From Halicephalobus mephisto (Eukaryota; Nematoda; Chromadorea; Rhabditida; Panagrolaimidae), in assembly GCA_009193035.1 (NCBI GenBank), contig SWDT01000129.1:62001-126000 (forward strand): 64,000 nucleotides of DNA, written 5' to 3'. Below are positions 13,020 through 24,211 of the stretch, one piece after another (the first letter of the stretch is position 1; every line of letters starts with the position of its first letter). The notes under the pieces were generated by a model. It saw only the letters and a program-made list of their open reading frames with translations. It was not told where the DNA came from and searched no databases. The position numbers and the translations under genes were made by a program.

Positions 13020-14810
13020 AAATAAACAATTATTTGAATACTTGGAAAATTAAAGTACATCAAGAATTCTCAACTACCGTATTCTTTCATTGACTTTTGA
13101 ATTTTTAATTAATGTTTATTTTAACCAAGACTTTTGAAAAATTTTTTTTTATTTTTTTTCTTTTTTATTTATTATTTACCGCCATAAAAAATTTAAATTA
13201 ATCAAATTTAGAGGAATTTTGCCCAAGTAACTTTTTTCTGATTTTGAATCTTCTTCGTTAACTCCAAAATCGATAAAAATCTTCATCGAAATTTCAAATC
13301 TGGATGCTTTTGGGACGAATTTTTTTTGTTGAAGCTGGGGCTTTTCTCCCACGGGTTCAATTTCGACGATTCCCGAGCGCGAATTTGTATCTAGTAACTG
13401 AAAAAACTAGACATGTCCGGACGTTTTGAATGATGAGATTTCAGCCACTGGCATTGAAAACGGAAGCTTGTTGATGAACAACGGATATATCAATTTGAGC
13501 GTCAAACTGCATTTCCCCAAGAGTTAAAATTGGCCACAAGATTCCAGAAGACAAAATGACGGACATCCAAGTTTTGTTCGGAGGTTTTCAGATGCCGCGC
13601 CCATTTTCCCATAGATTTTTGAGTTTCCTATTTCGTCGAAAGTAACCAGAAGTCTGGATATCTGATCGAATGTCCCTGAGATGACGCCATTTTTCTGGAT
13701 TTAGTGCAATTTTAAAAATTTTTTCAATATTTTCAAAAACGAAATCCTTTGTTTTCAAATAGCCTAAGGCAGTATTTTTCATTTTAGAAATTGATGTTTT
13801 TAAATAAATTTTATTCATTTTTCAAAAATGCCGAAAAGCCAAAAATTTATTACTAGTGATTTTTCAGTCACCGGACGAGATTCAAACTCGATTTGTTGTC
13901 TGTAGGAAGAAATCCCAGAATGTCCCCACGAAACGGAAACTCAATTTGAATACTGGGACTTATAATTTTTGGTAAAGTCGTCAGTCGGTTTCTGAGTTGG
14001 TCCGGCTCACCCGATGCAGATTCGGATTAGGTTCCGAATTACGATGGCTTCATCCCAGAAGCCATTAGGAAGCGAAATTGGCCTCGTTTGATTTCGCTAG
14101 TATTCCGTTTTCGAACATTGGAGAAGCTCTGATTCCACGAAATTTGAAACCATTGCTTCTGTTTTTATTTTTATAGTTAACTGAATTGGATTTATCCGGT
14201 TTTTCGAAGCTTTTCAAAGTAATTTGGATTGGAGTAATGCCAGTTTAGGAGATTACTTTGAGCCACAAACCTCGTCATTTGACATCAACCAATACATGGT
14301 CGCAACTCGCAAGTCTATATTCAATCAACAAGCCTAATTTGTTCTTCCTTCGTCAAGTTCTGTTTCGTCCTTACTCCGGAGAGTCTTGAGTTCTAATTCT
14401 CGTATGCTTCTTTGCGCCTTCAACAATGCCGTCCAAATTACCGGTTGCTTTCTGTGAGCTAGCCCCGCAAAAGTAAATTTGCAGTTGAGTTTGACAAAGT
14501 AAGCCTTCAACACTGGTCCGGGAATAACTTCAGAAACGACAAACTTTTTAGAGAACTTTATATCCGTATAGATTTCTCAGAACAAAAGACTTCAAATGTC
14601 GCAGTTCTTTTGTATTTCCTTAGGCTTTTGTGCTTCCACGTAAGGTCTTCATTCAGAAAGTCAAGCCGCTTCCAAGACAGCAGGAAATATTTATGAATCT
14701 CAGTGAGAAATCCTGCTCATATGCGTGACTAGGCTTGAACGAACTCGACATCCAGCTCCGATGTGGCATTTATTATCTTCTGGAGCTTAAAATCGGTTAA
14801 TCATCATCTT
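13020..14810. other. Unique-looking non-coding stretch upstream of the cholinergic locus
   Basis: The base composition is more mixed than in the flanking repeats, but no frame shows a recognisable domain or consistent splicing. It lies between the divergent P450 and unc-17 genes. In C. elegans the promoter region of this locus is long and drives cholinergic expression, so regulatory content is plausible but inferred from position only. Confidence 0.35.
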
Positions 14811-15130
14811 TTAGTTACAGTATATCCTTTATTAAGTTCTAAATAGTTACAGTATATCCTTTATTAAATTGTAAATAGTTACAGTATATCCTTTATTAAG
14901 TTCTAAATAGTTATAGTATATCCTTTATTAAATTCTAACTAGTTATAGTATATCCTTTATTAAATTCTAAATAGTTATAGTATATCCTTTCTTAAATTCT
15001 AAATAGTTACAGTATATCCTTTATTAAATTCTAACTAGTTATAGTATATCCTTTATTAAATTCTAAATAATTACAGTATATCCTTTCTTAAATTCTAAAT
15101 AGTTACAGTATATTCTTTCTTAAATTCTAA
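14810..15130. repeat. Minisatellite, about 32 bp unit, about 10 copies
   Basis: The repeating unit is AGTTACAGTATATCC followed by TTTATTAAATTCTAAAT, with few substitutions between copies. Confidence 0.9.
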
Positions 15131-15314
15131 ATTTTTAAAAATAATATTTTCGTAGATTAAATTTTAAATTTTTGACTTTTTATATTTTAAAAAACTATTG
15201 AGCTTTGTTTTCTATGACAACTAAGATTCCATTTAGGACAACAATGGATTTGAAGATATGAAGTATGTTTATAGGCTTTCACTAAGCTTCTTGGTACCCC
15301 AATGCGGTCTTGTT

Positions 15315-15659
15315 CAGAACTGCCAACTTTTCGAAATTTTCGATTTTTGAATTAGAATATAATTCGATTTAAATTTAGATTTCTGAATTTTTAAATTTCA
15401 ATTTTCTGATTTTCGAAATAGAATTTTTCGTTTTTAAAATTTTTTACTTTTTTTTTAAATTTAAATTTTTTATTTTCCACTTGGAATTTAAATTTTTCTA
15501 ATTTTTTACTTTTTATTTTTTATTTTTTATTTTTCACTTTGAATTTAAATTTTTTATTTTTTATTTTTTTTAAATTTAAATTTTTCTAATTTCTTATTTT
15601 TTTCAATATTCTATTTCTTGAATTAGAATGTGTTTCAAAGTTCGAAATCGACAGTTCTG
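15315..15659. mobile_element. MITE with CAGAACTGTCGATTT-type termini
   Basis: The left end CAGAACTGCCAACTTTTCGA pairs with the right end, which reverse complements to CCAGAACTGTCGATTTCGAA. The interior is low-complexity TTTTTCGAATTT-like sequence. The same layout recurs at 51869-52130 and, diverged, at about 55585-56405. Confidence 0.5.
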
Positions 15660-15839
15660 GTCCTGTTCGAATTTCCCTCTGGCATTCTAGATTCCCGCAA
15701 ACCCACATAAATAACACAAGTCGTATGTCGTGTCAAGCCGTGGGAGTTTCCCCGGATATGATCATTCAATTTTACTTTTTAATTTCATATTTTATTATTT
15801 TCAGATTTCTTTTGTTTTATCCGGTGAAAAATTTGTAAA

Positions 15840-16482
15840 TTTCTTCATTCCGGTTCGACTTTTACGGACGAAAAAAAAGGTATAATATTTAATTTAGTGT
15901 GTTCCGAGCAATGCTGATTTGAGACATTTATTTTTCGTTGTAATTTTGTCTACTTGATATTTTTCTTTCATCAGAGCCGTTGGCATCGAAGAATCCTTCA
16001 TCCAAAAAGGTTTGTCCAAGTTAGCTCCTGGCAATTTTATCTAATTCAAAAATCTTTAAAAATTTAAATAAAAGCTCAAAATGGCGTAATCAGGGGTCTC
16101 TTTTGGAACTTAATCGGAGAACTCATCAGTGGGACTTTCAATGATGAAGAAGCCCTTTTTGCCAGTTCCTCCCGCGATAAGTCTGTCTCTGGGGATGAGA
16201 CGAAAAATCTTTCGCCGAAATAGAGACTGCTTTTTTGCGTGCTTTCTGGATGAAACTTGGCTTCTTGGACCGTCGTTTAGACACGCACAATGGTTTGCTT
16301 TCAAAGTCTTCCAAAAAGCAGCAACAGCTCTTCTCCAGAATTCTAAAAACTTGGACTGATTCATTTTCTCTAAAAAATGCGCTTTTAAAAGTTAAAATTA
16401 ATTTTTTTAATGATATTCGTTTCAGGATTCAAAACGTGTTCGAATCGAGTTAGTTGACAGTTTGGACCCTGGGGGCACCAAG
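15840..16482 (+). promoter_or_regulatory. Candidate 5' leader exons shared by unc-17 and cha-1
   Basis: A possible donor follows GACGAAAAAAAAG near 15883. A good acceptor (TTTCATCAG) and donor (AAAAAG, GTTTGT) frame a small non-coding exon at about 15975-16008. A further acceptor (ATTCGTTTCAG near 16426) lies just before the unc-17 coding exon. In C. elegans both genes share a non-coding first exon, and these are candidates for it. Open frames on both strands at 16110-16364 look accidental. Confidence 0.4.
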
Positions 16483-18138
16483 ATGGGCTACAACATCCCC
16501 ATCATCAATCGGGACTCCGACTGGGTCCGTGACTGGATCGACAAACGGGTCAAAGATCCACAAACCCAGAAGAAACTAGTCCTAGTCGTGGTCTCCATCG
16601 CCTTGTTGCTGGACAACATGCTTTACATGGTGATTGTCCCGATTATTCCCAAGTATCTCCGAGATATCCATGCTTATGAAGTCGAATATATTGGATACCA
16701 TAATGAAACCAGAAGATTGAAGAACGGAACGATCGTTGTGAAGATGATAGGAGGACAATTGGACTACTTGAACGAAGAAATCGAACTTGGTTGGCTCTTC
16801 GCTTCAAAAGCTCTTCTGCAGATTTTCGTTAATCCTTTTTCTGGATTTATTATTGACAGAATCGGATATGAATTACCCATGATTATCGGACTTATTGTCA
16901 TGTTCAGTTCGACTGCGATTTTTGCCCTCGGGAGAAGCTATGGGGTGCTGTTTTTCGCCAGATCTCTTCAAGTTAGTTGTTCTGAATTAATATCACTTTT
17001 AATATTTTATATTTAGGGTTTTGGTTCTGCTTTTGCCGATACTTCTGGATTAGCCATGATTGCGGACAGATTTACCGAGGAAAACGAAAGATCAGCGGCC
17101 CTCGGGATAGCCCTTGCTTTCATCTCCTTCGGATGCTTAGTTGCTCCTCCATTCGGTTCTGTACTGTATTCTGTAGCCGGAAAACCTGTTCCTTTCCTAA
17201 TTCTTAGTTTTGTTTGTCTCATAGATGCCTTCATGGTCTTTATGGTCATCCAACCCAAGCCTTCCAATGTTCGAACGTCAGAAACCGGCGAAAGACTCCA
17301 AGGTACCCCCATGTGGAGACTCTTCATGGACCCTTATATTGCCATCTGCTCCGGTGCCCTTATTATGGCCAACATTTCTTTGGCTTTCTTGGAACCTACG
17401 ATCACGACTTGGATGGCGGAAACCATGCCAGACACCCCTGGATGGATGGTCGGGATGATTTGGTTCCCGGCGTTCTTCCCTCACGTCTTGGGGGTCTATG
17501 TTACTGTAAAATTACTCGAAAAATATCCGCAACATCCTTGGATTTTCGCTGCTATTGGATTGGCGATGGAAGGATTAAGTTGTGCTGTGGTGCCATTCAT
17601 GAACTCTGTGATGAAACTGATTATCCCACTTTCTACAGTATGCTTCGGAATAGCATTAATCGACACTAGTTTACTTCCTATGCTCGGATATTTAGTAGAT
17701 ACTCGTCACGTGAGTGTCTACGGATCCGTCTACGCTATTGCGGACATCTCCTACAGTTTGGCCTATGCCTTCGGTCCTATTATTGCCGGAGGGGTTGTCC
17801 ATACAGTCGGATTCCTGGCTTTGAATATGCTGATCTGCATACTGAATCTCGGATATACTCCTGTGATCTACTTTTTGAGAAGTGTCTACGCTTATGACAA
17901 CCTTGATGCCAACGGAAAACCAAAGCCTCCACCAGTGCCTCCGGTTCCTCAATCCATGCATCAACTACAGGAAGAACAGATGGATGGATATGGATATCAA
18001 ACAGAAGGATACGATACTCGATTGACAAACGGCAGTTATCAACAAGGATACGGTGCGACAGATGGGATCAACGGTTTCGCAAATCCTCATACAGACGTAC
18101 AGAATAAGCCATTTGATCCTTTTAATCCTTCCTGGTGA
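16483..18138 (+). CDS. unc-17: Vesicular acetylcholine transporter (VAChT)
   Basis: This is the H+/acetylcholine antiporter that loads synaptic vesicles in cholinergic neurons, a 12-TM major facilitator protein. Coding exons 16483-16971 and 17017-18138 give 536 residues. The start at 16483 is the family start (MGYNIPIINRDS). TM1 reads LLLDNMLYMVIVPIIPKY, and other conserved blocks are GWLFASKALLQIFVNPFSGF, DRFTEENERSAALGIALAF and LVDTRHVSVYGSVYAIADIS. The C-terminal tail is hydrophilic, rich in Gly, Tyr and Gln, and ends in FDPFNPSW, as in C. elegans UNC-17. The intron between exons is only 45 bases. A polyadenylation signal AATAAA is at 18270, and the cha-1 ATG follows 45 bases later. The arrangement matches the known nested cholinergic locus. 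Confidence 0.97.
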
Positions 18139-18314
18139 TTTAGATTTAGCGCAATATTCTTCAATAATGTCTACTACAGATCTTCCGATTAATTATTTGT
18201 TAAAAAACAAAAATCACTTTAAAACCAAAAACACAAAAGATGTCTCTAGTCATATTTTGCTCGGAACAAAATAAAAATATAGTATTTTTAAACTTAAAAA
18301 ATCACATTTAAGCC

Positions 18315-20711
18315 ATGACATTGACGGTGACCGCAGAACCTTGGTACGAGGTGAGTTTCGTAATTTTGCCAGTTTTCTCATTAACCATTACAATGGCTTC
18401 TTGGCACGAGGCTATTTTGCTAATTACGGAGGCATCTTTGGGGACTCGTCCCTATCTTGACCAAAAGAAGCATTTCAACAAGATTACTTCCTAGCTTAGT
18501 AAAAATAAAGTGCCTCAGAATCACGAGTATTGCTTTAATTCTAAACGGAATCAGAGTTAAAACTGCTTAGGTTATTTCTGGATATGTAGTTCTATTAGGA
18601 TGATTCAAACTAGTCATTTATTACGGTATTTAGTGAAACATGGATTGAAGAATGTTTATTTCCACAAAAGTGTCGTCAAGGTTTAATTTTAAATCAATCG
18701 TAAAATAAGTGAGTTTTTCAGAAACCTCTGCCGAAACCCCCGGTTCCTTCGTTAGAACACACATTTAGTCGGTACTTAGAATACGCTAGTGTAATTGCTG
18801 AGAATGAAGAACAATTTCTTCAAACAAAGGAAAATGTCAAAGATTTTCTTCGTGATGGAGGAGAGAAAGTTCAAGAAAAAGTTTTGGAGTTAGCTAAGAT
18901 GACCCCAAATTGGGTTAATCACTTTTGGCTCCCGGAGATGTACTTGAAACCGAGATATCCGTTGCCGTTGTACTCGAATCCTGCTTATATCTTCCCCAAG
19001 AAGGAATTCAAGGGTTTCGACGACTATTTGACCTTCACAGCTCATATGGTCAGAGGTTTGATAGACTTCAAGTCACTCATCGATCGTCGTCGAGCAGATA
19101 AGGATTTCGTAGATCGCGAATGCTCCATTCCCATGTGCATGGATCAGTATGATCGATTGTTGACGAGTTACCGTGAAGCTCACACAGGAGAAGACATCCT
19201 TGCAAGAACTCCTGTCAACGAAGACGAACATGTCATGGTCATGTGTCAGAAACAAGCATTCACCATCGCCGTCAAAGTTCACGGTCAATTGCTTTCCTTC
19301 TCCGAAATTCGTCATCAACTAACCCGTGTGATCGAGATGGCGAAGAACAGAAACGGTCATGCTGTGGTTCCGATAGCTGGAGCCACGGCTGGAGGAAGGG
19401 ATCTCGCTGCGTCCTTCTGGACAGAAGCAAAGATAGGTTTGTCTTAATCGTTCTCAATTATTTCTATTTAATTGAAAATAATTCCAGATCCAATGAACCA
19501 AGAATCTTTTGCTCGAATGGAAAACTCAATTTTCAACATCTGTCTCGACATTGAACCTTGTGATAAAATCACTTCTCAGTCAGAACAAGGCCAGTTCATT
19601 CTTCATGGATACGGATCCAATTATTCTGGACTTAATAGGTGGTTCGAACACACTATCCAATTAGTTGTCGGGATAGACGGTACTAATGGACTCTGTATCG
19701 AACACAGTGTCGCGGAAGGAATTGTTATAATCAAGATGGCAGAGCACGCCCTTCATTACGAAAGAGAACAAAGTGCAAAAAAACAACTATCTGAAGCTAA
19801 ATTGAAAATCGACCCGATTCCATTACGATGGAGAGTCACTCAAAAAATGAAGGAAATCCTTGAAGATCAGATTAAAACTTTCGATAAAATGACAGATGAC
19901 TTGGAATTAAATTGCGTCTACTTTGAGGACTTTGGAAAAGATAAAATCAAATCCCTTCAAGTCAGTCCTGATGGATTTGTTCAATTGTCAATGCAACTTG
20001 CTCATTTTCGGTAAATTAAAAATTTAACTTTAATTTCTAAGAACATTCCAGAATGTACGGTCGTTTGGTTTCCACTTACGAAAGTGCTTCTATCCGTCGA
20101 TTCCAATGCGGTCGTGTTGACAACATACGCTCAGCTACTCCAGAAGCTCTGAACTGGGCCCGCATTATGGACAACAAAGACACATCTCCCGAAGAAAAAC
20201 GAAAATTGTTTCGGGAAGCTGCAACGAAACAGGCTATTGTCACGAAGGAAGTGAGTGGTGTCTTTCACCTGAAATTCCTTCAATTCCAATTTTAGAACAT
20301 AACCGGCTACGGTATTGATAATCATCTTTGTGCTTTGAGTACGTTATCCCAAGCAGCTGCCCAAAGAAAAGAAATCGAAAAACAATTCGACGTTTTCAAC
20401 GATGATCTTTGGTTCCACACTATGCGGTTTCCTCTGTCAACAAGTCAAGTAAGTCTTTGACTCATGTGAATTCATTAATGTATTGACTTCAGGTAACAAC
20501 GTCAGCGGACATCGTTGGCGACTACCTATGTTATGGTCCTGTTGTCGATGACGGATATGGAAATGGCTACAACGTTCAGAAAAATGAGATAATTATGGCA
20601 GTTTCTGCTCGGAAATCCTGCAAACACACTAATGCTTTAGAATTTGGCAAAGCAATTTGTCAAGCAATGCGTGATATTGCTCATCTCATTGAACAAAATT
20701 CTCAAAACTAA
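18315..20711 (+). CDS. cha-1: Choline O-acetyltransferase (ChAT)
   Basis: This enzyme makes acetylcholine from choline and acetyl-CoA in nerve terminals; it belongs to the carnitine/choline acyltransferase family. Coding exons: 18315-18350, 18722-19436, 19488-20010, 20052-20250, 20296-20448 and 20493-20711, all phases consistent, 614 residues. The first exon encodes only 12 residues ([12 protein letters not shown]). Visible motifs are [17 protein letters not shown] at the N-terminus, the catalytic histidine in [44 protein letters not shown], and [17 protein letters not shown] near the C-terminus. The first exon begins behind a TTTAAG acceptor, which would be joined to the shared leader exon upstream of unc-17, so unc-17 lies inside the first cha-1 intron as in other nematodes. 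Confidence 0.96.
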
Positions 20712-20743
20712 AACCTTATGATATTAACATTGATCCAACTTCT

Positions 20744-20943
20744 TATTATGGTCCGTAATTCTGGGATTATTGATTGTAATTTGTTCCAGATGCCATACCT
20801 TCTGAATCAGAGGCTTTAGAGACATTACTGATAATTCAAAATGTAAAACTTCTAAGAATTCTAATAATATAAAGTACTTTTTTATTATTGTATAGTAAAA
20901 TAAATCACAGCAAATATTTCCAAAATTACGGATCATATTATAC
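20744..20943. mobile_element. MITE just 3' of cha-1
   Basis: The terminal inverted repeats are TATGGTCCGTAATTCTGG on the left and, reverse complemented, TATGATCCGTAATTTTGG on the right. The element starts 33 bases after the cha-1 stop and carries an AATAAA (20899-20904) in the sense orientation, so it may supply the cha-1 polyadenylation signal. A related copy is at 22512-22714. Confidence 0.6.
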
Positions 20944-22511
20944 TTTATCAAACTGTATTCGAAAAATAATAGTGAAATTTTGAAAATGTACATTACAGTG
21001 TTTTTCTTTCTTCGATATAAATAATTTAGATAATTGTGCTATTCAGTGAATCAAAAAGTTATTTTTTTATCAAACAAAAATATTAATTGAATTAACGATA
21101 TTTAAGGAAAAAATTTCAATTTCCCATCTTCACTAAGAATTGAAAAAAATACAAAAGCGTTATATTATTTAAATTTTTGCTCGAAAACAATCCAACAATG
21201 ATTACACCCATCAATTTTGCAATAACCTTAATCACATAATCCTACACGATAGTAATTAATTCTTCCAAAACTTTTTAAAGAATATTTAACTAACTTTGAA
21301 GTAATATTTTTCGAGTTTTCCATTCTTCTAAAGTAACAACTATCTTAAAAGATATCTCTGGTTATAATCGCAGATAGATTCACTGTAGGACTGAGATTAA
21401 GAGAGCATAATGGTCAATCAAGAAATTGAATATTGTAATCTTAGAATTAATTGAGAGCATATTTATTGATATGAATCAAGTTGTAGCCTTACTAGAAAGT
21501 AAACTAGATTCTTCTTCTTTCCTGAAGAAATAGAAGCAAATTACCTTGAAATACTAGTTAATAATCTTCATTCACTCTGAATTGACAGTAATATTCAGTT
21601 TTTTAAAATACGTAAATGCGATTCACGTCATGATAAACTTTCACCAAGAGTTCGCTTCGAAAAATACTTAAATTTTCCACATGAATCATGCTAATAATAA
21701 TTATATTCATTAGAAACATCAAAGTTCCGTTCCTTTGTATTAAAAAAGATAACTTGGAAGTCAGAAATGAAGTTATTCAAACCACACTTCAAACTTTATC
21801 ATTTCCCAATCTTGATCAATGTTGGTTCTTTTAAAAGTCAATTTTTTATGGATATAATAAGACATGATTCAACTTTTTTCCTTCAGTTTTACTTATGAAC
21901 ATATAGACATTGCTGGATAACGTTTCTAACAGTCTTTAAAGTCACATTTATATAAGAGATGCTTGGTATCTTGAGATGTTAGTTAGGAATTAGTAACAGT
22001 TCTGATAATCAACCTTCTTCCTCTACAACAAAAGCTTGGAAGTCATCTTTTACACCCTTGGTACATTTCCATAGAACAATTGCCAAATTTTACTAAAATT
22101 ACTGACGTCATTTGCGATTTGTTCAGGCGTTTTTATTTCTTACAAAAGCTTTAATGAATTTATCTTTATATTCAGAGAACTAACTCATAAAAGAAATTAC
22201 GTAGCAATGACAAAAAACAGAAGTATAGAAACAAATTAACAAAGACGAATAACGTATATTTCTTTCCAAACCACTTACGATTAGAACGCAAATCTCAAAC
22301 ATTTTCTTCCACTTTGAGTAGTTTCTTCATTTCTATTTGTACTTTACATTTACTAGTGCTAGCATATTTCATATCATCTCTCTTTTTAGTCACCAAGTGA
22401 GGCATAGTCGAAATCACTATCAGTGTATACTTTCTCCAAAAACGTAGCATTACTCCAAGTTAAGTGTAACCCTAACCTTTATTCATATTGATCCTATTTT
22501 AAGTATATACC

Positions 22512-22714
22512 ACAGTACGGTCCATAATTTTGAAACTATTAATTGTAATTTATTTCATATTTCGTAACATTTGAAGCAAAATCTTCAAAGATATTATTAA
22601 TAACTCAACTCTAGAGCCTATTATTAAGATCACGATAATTTACACTACTTTCTTAGTACTGTATAATAAACCAAATTCCACCCAGTCGTTCCGAAATTAT
22701 GGATCATACTGTAT
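22512..22714. mobile_element. MITE, ends CAGTACGGTCCATAATTTTG
   Basis: The left end CAGTACGGTCCATAATTTTG pairs with the right end, which reverse complements to CAGTATGATCCATAATTTCG. It is about 200 bases long and of the same family as 20744-20943. Partial relatives lie near 51000 and 51840. Confidence 0.6.
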
Positions 22715-22936
22715 AATGTCCATAATGAGACTGAAAATGTAAAATAAAGAAGACTACTTGCAGCATTTTCTTAGCTAATTTCATAACGGGGATTCCCGAA
22801 TTATGTGGATCTTCTTTGTAGAAGCTTTCGAGCTTAATTTTGTCACAACACCGCTTTAGGGAAGCTTAACAAAAAGAGCTCCAGCAGTTCCTTCGAAATG
22901 CGCAGACTGGAAACGGGACTGAATGGCACATGGAGC

Positions 22937-23007
22937 GAGGCAGACGGACTCTAGCAAGCTCAGTCTGTTAGCCGTAGGACTCAAATAGCAGTCAGAGTCC
23001 GTCCCTC
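22937..23007. ncRNA. Candidate structured RNA or strong hairpin
   Basis: GAGG, a CA bulge and GACGGACTCT (22937-22952) pair perfectly with AGAGTCCGTC and CCTC (22994-23007), closing a 41-base loop. The loop contains a further short complement (AGTC near 22962 with GACT near 22977). The stem is GC-rich in an AT-rich genome, so it stands out. It could be a small RNA, a leader structure of the downstream p35 gene, or a MITE relic. No known RNA family is recognised. Confidence 0.3.
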
Positions 23008-24211
23008 CTTTTGTGCTTACTGGTCTTTGCCATCATTGCCACTGGCATCGACTTCTGTTCCGGCCACCATTCTCGTTCATTTTATTTCTTCCACTACTGC
23101 TATTTAACGGAGTTTCATTGAGTTCTGGATGACACTTTTCGCGCGGAAATTTCGGGCTTTTGTCTTTCTGATATCTTTCATATTGTCATTTAGCTTGAAT
23201 TCTGAAGCAATAGTTCTTCCCGTTGAAGAAAAACACGTCATTTTCGAGTTTTTTTAATTTGCATTTTTGGTTTTCAAAAACTTCTTGTTGATAATCTTAT
23301 GCATCACGAGAATTACTAACCAAATTGAGCTGTGACTTCTTCCTGACAGATTTATTCAGTTTTCTTCCTACGCTTCCTTTTGTCGATAAATTCAAAAAGA
23401 CAAATCTGAATTATTTCTTGTTGAATATGGCTTTTTCTAAAATCTTTCGACCTTTATGAAAGCACTAATTTCGACTTTTTCTCTGGTCTATTCGTAATTC
23501 CACTGGAACTTGTCTCGAGTCCATCTTTTAATCAAGCCGTAAAAAGAAGAAATACTCCATTCTGCTAGCTCATTTGGGAAATCGAGCGTAGTTAGTCCAG
23601 TGTCCAGTGGAGGAGTGGGGAATTTGCTTCCGGCAGCAAAAACAATGATAGAAATTTTGGATGAGAAATAATGTGACACCAGTAATTCTTCTTTGTTTCC
23701 TTTTCTTTTGTCGGAAACGAGGCTTTCGGATCTGCTTCATGGACCCATTTCTCGAGGAAAAGCCCCGTTCAAGTTCATGTATGCCATCAGAATTGTGCAG
23801 CAGTGCCTGCGGGCATCTTTTTTCTATTCCAAAACAATCTGACAGAATGTGCGTCTTCTTTTTTCGAGCCTATATCCACATTGGTGTCGTTGTTGTCATT
23901 TTGTGAATGTCCAAAAGAGCATGTCGAGCTTCGGTCTGGCAAGTGGGCGATCCATCCATCTATTCCTTGCCTAACGGAAAGCGTCGTCTTTCAAACTTTG
24001 GCAATTTTTTTTGAAAAGTTTGACGTGTATTTGGCATTTTCATCCGAAAGATTCTTGAGAAATAAAATGTTGATTCTAGATTGGCAAGGCTCCGCAATGT
24101 GATAAAGTATTCGCGGAGAAGTTGGTAGCTCTGCCGTCTTGCATCTTGAAGACATAGATGATGCCGTACTTATTTCCTGGCTTCTGATTGACTAGTTCGT
24201 ATTTTTACATT

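Larger units (their letters stand above)
20944..24211. other. Intergenic region between cha-1 and the p35 gene
   Basis: Apart from the MITE at 22512-22714 and the hairpin at 22937-23007, this is relatively complex DNA with no convincing coding frame. The last 1 kb (about 23100-24200) is less AT-rich and probably holds the promoter and leader of the Cdk5 activator. Short open frames there lack splice support. Confidence 0.4.

Noticed and set aside
13588..13818. 76-codon minus-strand frame upstream of the P450
   Set aside because: No splice context, no recognisable domain, and it lies in non-coding DNA of mixed composition.
16110..16364. Open frames of 76-84 codons on both strands just upstream of unc-17
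   Set aside because: They overlap each other, lack splice or start context and show no domain; the position fits leader or promoter sequence of the cholinergic locus.
17214..18028. Several open frames of 68-151 codons within unc-17 on both strands
   Set aside because: They are shadows of the unc-17 coding exon, which shows family motifs throughout in its own frame.
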